Below are positions 1 through 5,632 of a stretch of 6,600 nt of DNA, in pieces (within the stretch, counting starts at the first letter, position 1; each line of letters begins with the position of its first letter). The translations under genes and the position numbers were made by a program. The stretch lies in contig JAHFAP010000184.1 of assembly GCA_023250495.1 (NCBI GenBank), positions 1-6,600 on the forward strand, given 5' to 3'. Origin of the DNA: Deltaproteobacteria bacterium. GTDB lineage: Bacteria; Desulfobacterota; Binatia; UBA9968. A model generated the notes under the pieces. It was not told the origin of the DNA. It did no database searches and worked only from the letters and a program-made list of their open reading frames with translations.

Positions 1-316
1 CATCCAGTCGCTGGAGAAATTGCTGGAACTGGAGATCCGTCTGCTGCTCCCCGGCCACGGGCCTGTGATCGACGACCCCTATGGAAAGATCAGGGAATAT
101 ATCGATCATCGGCTGATGCGGGAGAGGGAGGTGTTGCAGTGTTTGAGCGGCGGCGATCAGACTATTCCTGCCATCACAACCCGGATCTACAGCGAGATTC
201 CTTCCGCGCTCAGCTCTGTGGCCCAGCTCTCCGTCGAGGCGCATCTGCTCAAGCTGATCCGGGAGCGACGAGTGAAGCAGGAAGGGGAGCGTTATCTCCT
301 CGCGGCTGGCGCCTGA
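1..316 (+). CDS. MBL-fold hydrolase, LACTB2-like (C-terminal part only)
   Basis: This is the last 104 residues of a metallo-beta-lactamase-fold protein; the reading frame is open at the left edge from base 2. The motif PGHGP (bases about 62-76 upstream-counted as codons near 50-64) carries the His typical of the end of the MBL core. It is followed by a YIDHRLMREREVL segment and a basic winged-helix-like tail (IYSEIP, then a helix ending AHLLKLIRERRV). That order, SLEKLLELE...PGHGP...hRxxRExxvL...winged helix, is what I know from LACTB2-type MBL proteins with a BLACT_WH C-terminal domain. Members are hydrolases or nucleases, and the substrate cannot be told here because the N-terminal HxHxDH zinc site is outside the window. 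The stop codon is TGA at 314-316. It converges with, and overlaps by 25 nt, the lipoprotein gene on the other strand. I am confident of the fold and not of the substrate. Confidence 0.8.
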   Translation, partial: IQSLEKLLELEIRLLLPGHGPVIDDPYGKIREYIDHRLMREREVLQCLSGGDQTIPAITTRIYSEIPSALSSVAQLSVEAHLLKLIRERRVKQEGERYLLAAGA

Positions 317-1680
317 CGCCCTTGCCGCGCGGTTTCAAACGGCTGCGGCTCGACGCCGGTCTCCAATTCATTCCACAGCTCCTCGGCAATCTCCAGCGAA
401 CGGGGCGCGGCGACGCCGTCCAGGAAAAAGACGAAATTCCCTCTGATCTCGAGCAGAAAGCGTTGGCCGCCCGGCGCCGAGGCGATTAGAATCCCGCCGC
501 TGGGCTCGGCCGGCTCCAGTGAGATTCCGTGGCGTCTTTCCAAACTTCTTCTGTAACTGGTGAAAAATTCCATCGCTTCCTTGGGGTTCTCCCAGGCCGT
601 CACCCAGGCCAGAACCATCGCATCTCCCCGCTGAAAGACCAGCAGGCTGTCGCCGGCCCAGCCCGCGGCGGCTTGCGCGGCTTCTTCCTGTGAGAGCCTG
701 CGACTCAAGAGAATTCGAATCAGCAGCTCGCCTAAAGTCTCTTCCATGATTTTGTCGCGGCCCATCTCGCGCAGCAAGCTCCAGGGTGTGATGCGCACGG
801 GCTGCTCTCTCTTGACGTAATAGCTCTCTGGATGAAGGATCTGCTTGGTGGAGACAGGAGGATTGTTGTAAAGGCCGTTGACCCCTTCCCAACCCTTGAG
901 CAAATAGGCCCACATCGCGAACTGGCTTCCCTGGACGTACTGGAAAGCCGTCTTGTGTCGCAGCAGTTCAGGGAGCTGGGCCAGATCCCTGTCGATCTGG
1001 GCTCCGAAACGAGGCGCCTCCTTCATCTGCTCGACGAGCTTCTGTCTATTTTCTCCGCCGTCTCCAAACGGCTGAGCCAATCCCGTCAGGACGGCATCCC
1101 CCCTCGTCAAAGCGCCGAGCGCCAGCGCCATGTCCTCGGTGTTGCGGCGCTTGAGCTGTTCGGGCCAACGAAAATTCTGCTCTTGCAGGATATGGGTAAG
1201 CGCGTAGAGCTGCAGGAGTTGCGATTGTGCCGCGTTTTCCCCTGCCCAAGGAATCGTCAGGAACGCAACGCCAGGCTTCGCGTCTTCTTGAAGAGGGAAC
1301 ACCGTACTGCTGCGCGAGTCGTAGTGGAGACCTTGCTCGAAGAGACGCAGCTCCGCGAGGGCCTTCGGCCAATCCGTTTTCTCTTCGAGGAGTCCGAGCC
1401 GGGTAAAGAGCCGCGCCGTCTGTTCCAGCGAATCCCTTCCTTGCTCCTCGATAACGGATTTTTCGACCAGCGCCCGAAGCTCTTCGAAACTCTTGCTTTC
1501 CAGAGCTACATCACGCTGGAAAGAGAGCCTTCTGATGCGTGCGACTCGCTGTTTCAGCTCTTCAAAGGAGAGCGCGCGCACAGGCGTAGAGGGTCGAAGA
1601 TCCGTTCCGGCGCAGCCCCACAGCAGCAAAAGAAAGCCCAGCAGCTCTCGCCGCGGCAAAAAACGTCTCCACCTCCTCAT
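292..1680 (-). CDS. Lipoprotein with degenerate HExxH metalloprotease-like domain
   Basis: A 462-residue predicted lipoprotein. A very basic n-region (RRWRRFLPRR) is followed by a short hydrophobic stretch (13-21) and a lipobox-like LWGC with Cys at 23; +2 is Ala, which fits outer-membrane retention. Residues about 35-120 are charged and helical. Residues about 155-290 resemble a family of secreted bacterial proteins that I recall by a HExxH-LQDQ-EGDA signature and a C-terminal GWxxVNxxYxxPPxSTxQILHPExY block. Here LQEQNF (165-170), GDA (194-196), GWEGVNGLYNNPPVST (263-278) and ILHPESYY (281-288) are present. The zinc motif instead reads YALTH (159-163), and the Glu before GDA is Arg193, so metalloprotease activity is unlikely. 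The C-terminal part (about 345-440) has beta-rich segments of unknown role. The ATG at 1680-1678 directly follows the rlpA stop codon and has GGAG 6 nt upstream. The product is real; its function is unknown. Confidence 0.85.
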   Translation of the reverse strand: MRRWRRFLPRRELLGFLLLLWGCAGTDLRPSTPVRALSFEELKQRVARIRRLSFQRDVALESKSFEELRALVEKSVIEEQGRDSLEQTARLFTRLGLLEEKTDWPKALAELRLFEQGLHYDSRSSTVFPLQEDAKPGVAFLTIPWAGENAAQSQLLQLYALTHILQEQNFRWPEQLKRRNTEDMALALGALTRGDAVLTGLAQPFGDGGENRQKLVEQMKEAPRFGAQIDRDLAQLPELLRHKTAFQYVQGSQFAMWAYLLKGWEGVNGLYNNPPVSTKQILHPESYYVKREQPVRITPWSLLREMGRDKIMEETLGELLIRILLSRRLSQEEAAQAAAGWAGDSLLVFQRGDAMVLAWVTAWENPKEAMEFFTSYRRSLERRHGISLEPAEPSGGILIASAPGGQRFLLEIRGNFVFFLDGVAAPRSLEIAEELWNELETGVEPQPFETARQGRQAPAARR

Positions 1681-2382
1681 CTACTTCTCCATGACCACCA
1701 CGGGGAAGCCATGACGCGCGAGCTGCCGGGCCTGCGCCTCGGCGTCGCTGCGATTGGAGAACGTCCCGGCCTGTACGCGGTAGTAGGTGCTGTCGTTGTT
1801 GTAAAAGGGAACGATCGCTATCTGAGACGGTTGAGCGAAGCTTTTGCCCAATTGGTCCCTGAGCTTCATGGCATGCTCGATGTCCGCGAAGGAGCCGACC
1901 TGCACGGTATAGTCCAATCGGTCGCGGATCTTCTCGATTCTGTATGGGCCGCTGTCGAGCACTTCAATGCGCACCGGAATTGTCCCCGGGCCAATCATGC
2001 CCAGGGTTTGGGCCGCGGCGTAGGAGAGATCGAGGATTCTCCCTTTGGCAAAGGGGCCGCGGTCATTGATGGTGACCTCGGTTGATCTGCCATTATCCAA
2101 GTTGGTGACCATGACCCGCGCGCCCAAGGGCAACGTTTGATGAGCGGCCGTGACCTCATGTTGATCGTAGATCGCGCCGCTTGCTGTGGCCCGCCCATGA
2201 AATCCCGGTCCGTACCACGAAGCGATCCCGGTCTGGGTCGCGCGACCTTCTGATGGGGCGGGGGGCGAGACTGTGACCCTCGTCGGAGGCAATGAACAGG
2301 CAATGAGGGAGATGAGGAGAGTAAGCGGGAATACTTTATAGCCGATGCTCCTCAGCCGTGAATGGAAAAGTGTCAACATCAT
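1681..2382 (-). CDS. rlpA: RlpA-like septal ring lipoprotein (DPBB + SPOR)
   Basis: A 233-residue RlpA family protein. It has a signal peptide with lipobox LIAC (Cys29, Ser at +2, expected in the outer membrane) and a short linker. The double-psi beta-barrel spans about 51-142, with GIASWYGPGFHG (52-63), TAAHQTLPLG (78-87) and NDRGPF (106-111). A C-terminal SPOR domain spans about 156-232 (YTVQVGSF, YYRVQAGTF) and binds denuded septal glycan. In Pseudomonas aeruginosa, RlpA is a lytic transglycosylase needing E120 and D157. D157 corresponds to D107 here and H131 to H81, but the E120 position, 37 residues before D107, is Ala70 (SGA instead of SGE). Catalysis is therefore doubtful, while glycan binding should remain. 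Start: two ATGs in a row (2382-2377) with a weak GGGA about 6 nt before. A TATAAT lies at 2417-2412, and the stop codon abuts the next gene's ATG. Confidence 0.93.
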   Translation of the reverse strand: MMLTLFHSRLRSIGYKVFPLTLLISLIACSLPPTRVTVSPPAPSEGRATQTGIASWYGPGFHGRATASGAIYDQHEVTAAHQTLPLGARVMVTNLDNGRSTEVTINDRGPFAKGRILDLSYAAAQTLGMIGPGTIPVRIEVLDSGPYRIEKIRDRLDYTVQVGSFADIEHAMKLRDQLGKSFAQPSQIAIVPFYNNDSTYYRVQAGTFSNRSDAEAQARQLARHGFPVVVMEK

Positions 2383-2404
2383 CGGTATTCCCAGGGCCGT
2401 TAGA

Positions 2405-2440
2405 AGAGGGAATTATACATCAATGAGGCGTGACACGAAA
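2405..2440 (-). promoter_or_regulatory. Candidate promoter of the rlpA-lipoprotein unit
   Basis: On the minus strand a perfect TATAAT hexamer lies at 2417-2412, about 30 nt before the rlpA ATG. This would place a start site near 2405 and leave a leader of roughly 20-25 nt. The -35 match at 17 nt spacing is poor (TTTCGT), so this would be a weak or activator-dependent sigma-70 promoter. A chance match is possible. Confidence 0.35.
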
Positions 2441-2463
2441 GTCTTCCCCAGAAAACGGAACTT

Positions 2464-2489
2464 GGGGTAGATGAGCAGACCCCTTTTTT
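2464..2489 (+). terminator. Weak intrinsic terminator candidate, reading rightward
   Basis: The bases GGGGT (2464-2468) and ACCCC (2479-2483) can pair as a 5-bp stem with a 10-nt loop, followed at once by six T (2484-2489) and then CTTT. This has the form of a factor-independent terminator for rightward transcription. It would stop antisense read-through from the MBL gene before it enters the sigma region. Read leftward, the same stem has the A-tract in front and no U-tract behind, so it is not a good terminator for the 56-residue gene. The stem is short, so confidence is low. Confidence 0.25.
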
Positions 2490-2498
2490 CTTTAGGTT

Positions 2499-2669
2499 CT
2501 ATGGCTCGGGTTCGGCAACGATCCCATCTACATGCGGATTTTCCCCCTCAAGCGGTTTCTCGGCCGTTGCCCTTTCGCTTCTTCGCTCCATACGGCGGGC
2601 GGCCTTCTTCTGCTGCTTCTCCCGCCTGGCTAATTCTTTCTGGCGTTTCTTAAAGGTGTCATTTCCCAT
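2499..2669 (-). CDS. Small basic coiled-coil-like protein, 56 aa
   Basis: A 56-codon gene, short enough to be missed by common length cut-offs. The ATG is at 2669-2667 and the TAG at 2501-2499. It has a clear ribosome binding site, AGGGAG, 5 nt before the ATG and directly behind the sigma gene stop. Residues 7-32 are an almost unbroken run of Lys, Arg, Gln, Glu and Ala (starts FKKRQKELARREKQQ), predicted to be one long charged helix. The tail (about 38-56) is acidic and ends VAEPEP. I recall similar small proteins beginning MGN-x-TFKKRQKE in Acidobacteria and Deltaproteobacteria-like genomes, with no assigned function. There is no signal peptide or membrane segment, so it is cytoplasmic. The 11-nt gap behind the sigma gene suggests co-transcription and perhaps a role with RNA polymerase, nucleic acid or ribosomes, but that is inference only. 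Confidence 0.8.
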   Translation of the reverse strand: MGNDTFKKRQKELARREKQQKKAARRMERRSERATAEKPLEGENPHVDGIVAEPEP

Positions 2670-2680
2670 ATGATCTCCCT

Positions 2681-4249
2681 TTAGCTGTTAGTTGCCTTGA
2701 CGGCCTTATAGGTGGCAATTCTCTGTGGGTGGCGGAGCTTTCTCAGCGCCGTGGCTTCGATTTGACGAATTCTTTCACGCGTGACTCCAAAAACCCTGCC
2801 TGTCTCCTCCAGCGTATAATCCGATTTCTCTCTGATCCCAAATCGCATGCGGATGATCTTTTCCTCCCTGGGGGTAAGAGTCGTTAGAATCCTTCGCGTC
2901 TCCTCTTGGAGGTTGAGATCCATAACTGCTTTCTCAGGGTCAGGAGAGTGCTCATCCCTAACTAAGTCTCCCAGGCAGATCTCCTCCCCATCTCCTATGG
3001 GCGCTTCAAGAGAAACCGGCTCTTTTACCAGGTTGAGGATTATCTGGACCTTTTCGACCGGTATTGCCATTCGAGCGGCAATCTCATCCAGAGCGGGCCT
3101 GTGGTCAAGTTGGCGGCTGAGGTAATGCACAGTTTGGGTGAATTTCTTTACGAGTTCGACCATGTGGACCGGAATGCGGATAGTGCGAGAGTGATCTGAA
3201 AGGGATCGGGTGATGGCCTGGCGTATCCACCAGGTTGCGTATGTCGAAAACCTGAATCCCAGCCGGTAGTTGAATTTTCCCACGGCCCTCATAAGGCCGA
3301 TATTGCCCTCCTGGATCAGATCGAGAAGCTGGAGTCCTCGACCGCAGTACTTTTTCGCAATGGCTACAACCAGACGGAGATTGGCCTCGACAAAGTGATT
3401 CTTCGCCGCGGCGACCTGGGCCTTTTTGCCAAGGATGGCCTCAACCCTCCGCCCAATTTCTTGGGCAGCCATTCCCATCTCTTTCTCGATGATTCGAATC
3501 GCCGCCCGTTCTCTTCTTCCCCGGACTTTCCGCTCCAGTGCTTTGAGCCTCTCGTAGGTCTGTTTATGGCCTTCAACGATCATTTCAATCTGCCCGTGGT
3601 TAAGTCGGAGGCCCTTGATGGCAGCAGCGATTTTTTCCCTGTGCCGGCTGACTCTCTTATTGAGCTGCTTCCGACGCTCTTCAGTCATTCGCTTGTCTAG
3701 CTGCCCGGTCGTGCGGTCGTAGCTCCAGGCGAGCCGCTGGAGCTTTCTCATTTGTGTGCGGAAACGAGCTTTGAGGATTCTTTCCTCAACCACGAGTTTC
3801 GCGGGCGCGTCGGCCGGCGATGTCTCTTCCGGATCATCCACAACATCGCGCACGTTTACCAGGCCGGCAGCGACCTTCTTGGCCAGATCGAGCGCTAAAT
3901 GAAGCGCGAGAGGCGAAGATAGAACGTCTGTGGTGATCTCCGCCTCGCCCTCTTCGATCTTCTGAGCGAGTTTAACCTCTTCTTCGCGGCTCAGGAGAGG
4001 GACGGAGCCTAGGTCACGGAGATAAAGAAAAACCGGATTTTCTGCCCTCTCTAGCGTGTCCTTCTCGAAGTCAGTGTGCGTCCCTTCCTCATCCGGCACT
4101 TCCTCTGTTTGGCTTTTCGGGATGAGCAGTTGTTCAGGCGCCCATCCGCCCTCGTGAAGCCGCTCCCGCAACTCGGTATCCGGAGAATCCTCCACCTCAT
4201 CCAGGAAAAGGCCGGCACTCTCCGGATCAATGCGATTATTGTGAGCCAT
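2681..4249 (-). CDS. RNA polymerase sigma factor, RpoD-like (sigma-70 family)
   Basis: A 522-residue sigma-70 family factor that directs RNA polymerase to promoters. The acidic N-terminus (1-69) does not look like classical region 1.1. Region 1.2 is at about 70-102 (NPVFLYLRDLGSVPLLSREE). A basic non-conserved insert spans about 105-280. Region 2 spans 283-355, with EANLRLVVAIAKKY, the DLIQEGNIGLMRAV core-binding helix, FSTYATWW and IRQAITR. Region 3 spans about 358-438 and region 4 about 451-510, with HTH residues VTRERIRQIE (489-498). The -10-contacting Gln and Thr (E. coli Q437, T440) are Q344 and T347. The -35-contacting Arg584, Glu585 and Arg588 are R491, E492 and R495, so consensus-like promoters are expected. 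It is shorter than a usual RpoD and has SDHSR where primary factors normally have ADQAR, so it may be a paralogue (group 2) rather than the housekeeping factor. The ATG has no strong Shine-Dalgarno. The next gene starts 11 nt on. Confidence 0.93.
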   Translation of the reverse strand: MAHNNRIDPESAGLFLDEVEDSPDTELRERLHEGGWAPEQLLIPKSQTEEVPDEEGTHTDFEKDTLERAENPVFLYLRDLGSVPLLSREEEVKLAQKIEEGEAEITTDVLSSPLALHLALDLAKKVAAGLVNVRDVVDDPEETSPADAPAKLVVEERILKARFRTQMRKLQRLAWSYDRTTGQLDKRMTEERRKQLNKRVSRHREKIAAAIKGLRLNHGQIEMIVEGHKQTYERLKALERKVRGRRERAAIRIIEKEMGMAAQEIGRRVEAILGKKAQVAAAKNHFVEANLRLVVAIAKKYCGRGLQLLDLIQEGNIGLMRAVGKFNYRLGFRFSTYATWWIRQAITRSLSDHSRTIRIPVHMVELVKKFTQTVHYLSRQLDHRPALDEIAARMAIPVEKVQIILNLVKEPVSLEAPIGDGEEICLGDLVRDEHSPDPEKAVMDLNLQEETRRILTTLTPREEKIIRMRFGIREKSDYTLEETGRVFGVTRERIRQIEATALRKLRHPQRIATYKAVKATNS

Positions 4250-4343
4250 CTCTAAGCTGCGCGGGACAATCCTTTGATTGGACTATTTAGAGGGTCGAGC
4301 TAGGCTTACTTGAAGAATTTCAGGTAACCTTGGAGGGAACCCT
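4250..4343. promoter_or_regulatory. Divergent intergenic region between sigma gene and rightward ORFs
   Basis: This AT-richer spacer must hold the promoters of both the leftward sigma gene and the rightward leader ORF and orphan gene. Rightward, TTGGAC (4278-4283) and TAGGCT (4301-4306) are 17 nt apart. Leftward, TTCAAG (4315-4310) and TCTAAA (4292-4287) are also 17 nt apart. Each is only a partial match, and the two overlap, which would let the directions compete. A small inverted repeat, CAATC/GATTG around CTTT (4267-4280), sits in the predicted sigma leader. None of these is strong by itself. Confidence 0.25.
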
Positions 4344-4424
4344 ATGCCTTGGATGACTTTAATCACCGTAGACTCATTACCTCGAACTGTCAACTTAAAT
4401 CTTTACTCGATCAGGCAGCCGTAG
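4344..4424 (+). CDS. Possible leader peptide / small ORF, 26 aa
   Basis: This short ORF has the best ribosome binding site in the window: GGAGGG at 4332-4337, 6 nt before ATG 4344-4346. It runs 26 codons (begins MPWMTLITVDSLPR) and ends with two consecutive stops, TAG TAG (4422-4427), 23 nt before the ATG of the 102-residue gene, in a different frame. It could be a translated leader that couples or attenuates the next gene, or a small protein. There is no run of one amino acid as in classical attenuators. Residues 4-19 are moderately hydrophobic, not enough for a confident membrane segment. I rate the initiation signal as convincing and the biological role as unknown. Confidence 0.4.
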   Translation: MPWMTLITVDSLPRTVNLNLYSIRQP

Positions 4425-4450
4425 TAGATTACCAACAAGGAGACGCCAGC

Positions 4451-4759
4451 ATGTACGAGGTAGACAAGCGATTGTTTGTGGGCATAAAGATCTCGGCGAA
4501 GCTGCAGAGGGAATTGGACAACTGTGCCCGCGGGACCGAGCGCTACTTCAAAGAGGACAAGCCCGAGTCGCTCCAGATCGTAACCCTGGGGGGAGACCAG
4601 CTGATTGGAAGGTTCCTGCGAGACGGGGTTCCTGTTAGTGACATCGACAATGTCAGCCGCAACGTCCGTAGCGTAGTGGCACTTATCGCATCAGGCTACC
4701 GCATAGCGGAGGATTCCATTCAAATCTACGCCGACTGCACGGTTCGACATGTCAGTTAA
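4451..4759 (+). CDS. Conserved-looking hypothetical protein, 102 aa
   Basis: I chose ATG 4451 because AAGGAG (4437-4442) sits 8 nt upstream. The frame can be extended to a TTG at 4349, but the added residues look like non-coding leader. The protein begins MYEVDKRLFVGIKIS and has a mixed alpha/beta pattern: a strand RLFVGIKI (7-14), a helix about 15-26, a strand SLQIVTLG (40-47), the block LIGRFLRDGVPVSDIDNVSRNVRSVVALI (51-79; listed here in two parts as LIGRFLRDGVPVSDID and NVSRNVRSVVALI) and a final strand SIQIYA (89-94). There is no signal peptide or membrane segment, so it is probably cytoplasmic. I have a faint recollection of similar short hypotheticals in NC10, Nitrospirae and Deltaproteobacteria-like genomes, but no function. 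The codon pattern and ribosome binding site support a real gene. It stands alone between a divergent sigma gene and the yebC operon. Confidence 0.7.
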   Translation: MYEVDKRLFVGIKISAKLQRELDNCARGTERYFKEDKPESLQIVTLGGDQLIGRFLRDGVPVSDIDNVSRNVRSVVALIASGYRIAEDSIQIYADCTVRHVS

Positions 4760-4832
4760 AGGAAGCGAAACCGCATTAGTCAGGTAGAGTGGCATACGTA
4801 ACTCGACCTTCACCCAATCATCGAGAAGACCG

Positions 4833-4861
4833 TTTACCCAAAAAGGGGATTGTGATAGTTT
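4833..4861 (+). promoter_or_regulatory. Weak promoter candidate for the yebC-ruvC-ruvA operon
   Basis: The 126-bp gap before yebC has no hairpin that would end the upstream transcript. TTTACC (4833-4838) and TAGTTT (4856-4861) are 17 nt apart and lie 25 nt before the yebC ATG. The first matches the -35 consensus in four of six positions and the second matches the -10 in three of six. A promoter should be near here, but this exact placement is uncertain. Confidence 0.2.
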
Positions 4862-4885
4862 AACTTACGAGAGGTTTTGGCTTTT

Positions 4886-5632
4886 ATGTCTGGCCATTCG
4901 AAGTGGAGTTCCATCAAGCACAAAAAGGCGGCCAAGGACGCCAAGAAGGGGAAGTTGTTTACCAAGTTCATCAAAGAGATTACCGTTGCCGCAAGGATGG
5001 GTGGGGGAGATATCAATGCCAACCCGCGGCTGCGCACCGCGGTGCTGACGGCCAAGGCCAACAGTATGCCCAACGACAACATCGAGCGGGCGATCAAGAA
5101 AGGCACCGGCGAGCTTGAGGGCGTCCACTACGAAGAGGTCCAATATGAGGGATACGGGCCCGGCGGCGCCGCCATCATGGTCCAGATCCTCACGGACAAC
5201 AAGAACCGCACGGTTCAGGAGATCCGCCGCCTCTTCACCAAATATGGCGGGAATCTGGGCGAGAACGGTTGCGTCGCCTGGATGTTCGACAAGAAGGGTC
5301 TCATCACGGTAGATAAGTCCCAGATCGACGAGGAGCGCCTGTTCGGCTTGGCGCTGGAGGCCGGCGCCGAGGATGTGCAAGAGGACGACGGCCTGTTTGA
5401 GATCATCACCCAGCCCGAAGATTTCGACAAGGTAAGGGACGCGCTGGAGCGAGAGAAGGTAGCCACGGTGACCGCGCAGATCACCATGATCCCCAAGAAC
5501 ACGGTGACCGTAGATGATAGACACGCGGAGCAAATTTTGAAGCTCACCGAAGAGCTTGAGGAGCATGATGACGTGCAGAGCGTCGCGGCCAACTTTAACC
5601 TTCCCACTGAGTTCTTGGACAAGGCCAGCTGA
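4886..5632 (+). CDS. yebC: YebC/PmpR family protein (TACO1-like)
   Basis: A 248-residue protein of the YebC/PmpR/TACO1 family, full length for the family. It starts with the signature MSGHSKWSSIKHKKAAKDAKKGK and continues with KEITVAARMGGGD, NPRLR, AKANSMPNDNIERAIKKGTG, the central EGYGPGGAA motif, TDNKNRT and GGNLGENGCVAWMF. It ends with the acidic alpha/beta third domain (QEDDGLFEI through HDDVQSVAANF). Members were described as transcriptional regulators. More recent work on YebC homologues and mitochondrial TACO1 shows a role on the ribosome in translating proline-rich stretches. It acts in the cytoplasm. The ATG at 4886 gives the family start; GAGG (4871-4874) lies 11 nt before it, and an in-frame TTG at 4877 is unlikely. 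Its stop overlaps the ruvC ATG by one base (TGATG), which suggests translational coupling. A yebC-ruvC-ruvA-ruvB order is common in bacteria. Confidence 0.97.
   Translation: MSGHSKWSSIKHKKAAKDAKKGKLFTKFIKEITVAARMGGGDINANPRLRTAVLTAKANSMPNDNIERAIKKGTGELEGVHYEEVQYEGYGPGGAAIMVQILTDNKNRTVQEIRRLFTKYGGNLGENGCVAWMFDKKGLITVDKSQIDEERLFGLALEAGAEDVQEDDGLFEIITQPEDFDKVRDALEREKVATVTAQITMIPKNTVTVDDRHAEQILKLTEELEEHDDVQSVAANFNLPTEFLDKAS

Noticed and set aside
832..2085. Long rightward open frame (417 codons) antisense to the lipoprotein and rlpA
   Set aside because: It is a frame shadow of two well-supported genes on the other strand. It has no ribosome binding site and no recognisable domain, and its composition is arginine and leucine rich, as expected for GC-rich antisense frames.
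4349..4450. N-terminal extension of the 102-residue protein to TTG 4349
   Set aside because: ATG 4451 has AAGGAG at ideal spacing. The extension has no ribosome binding site at the right distance and overlaps the better-supported leader ORF in another frame.
4451..4759. Resemblance of KRLFVGIKIS and the terminal HVS to 2H RNA ligase/phosphodiesterase (ThpR/LigT)
   Set aside because: The protein is about half the needed length. Only one H-x-S occurs, as the last three residues, and there is no second H-x-T/S motif.
4802..4825. CTCGA/TCGAG inverted repeat before yebC as a terminator or operator
   Set aside because: The arms are only 5 bp with a 14-nt loop and no T-run. This is expected by chance in a 126-bp gap.
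4865..5566. Leftward 233-codon frame antisense to yebC
   Set aside because: YebC on the plus strand is unambiguous over the whole stretch. The antisense frame has no motif and no start signal.
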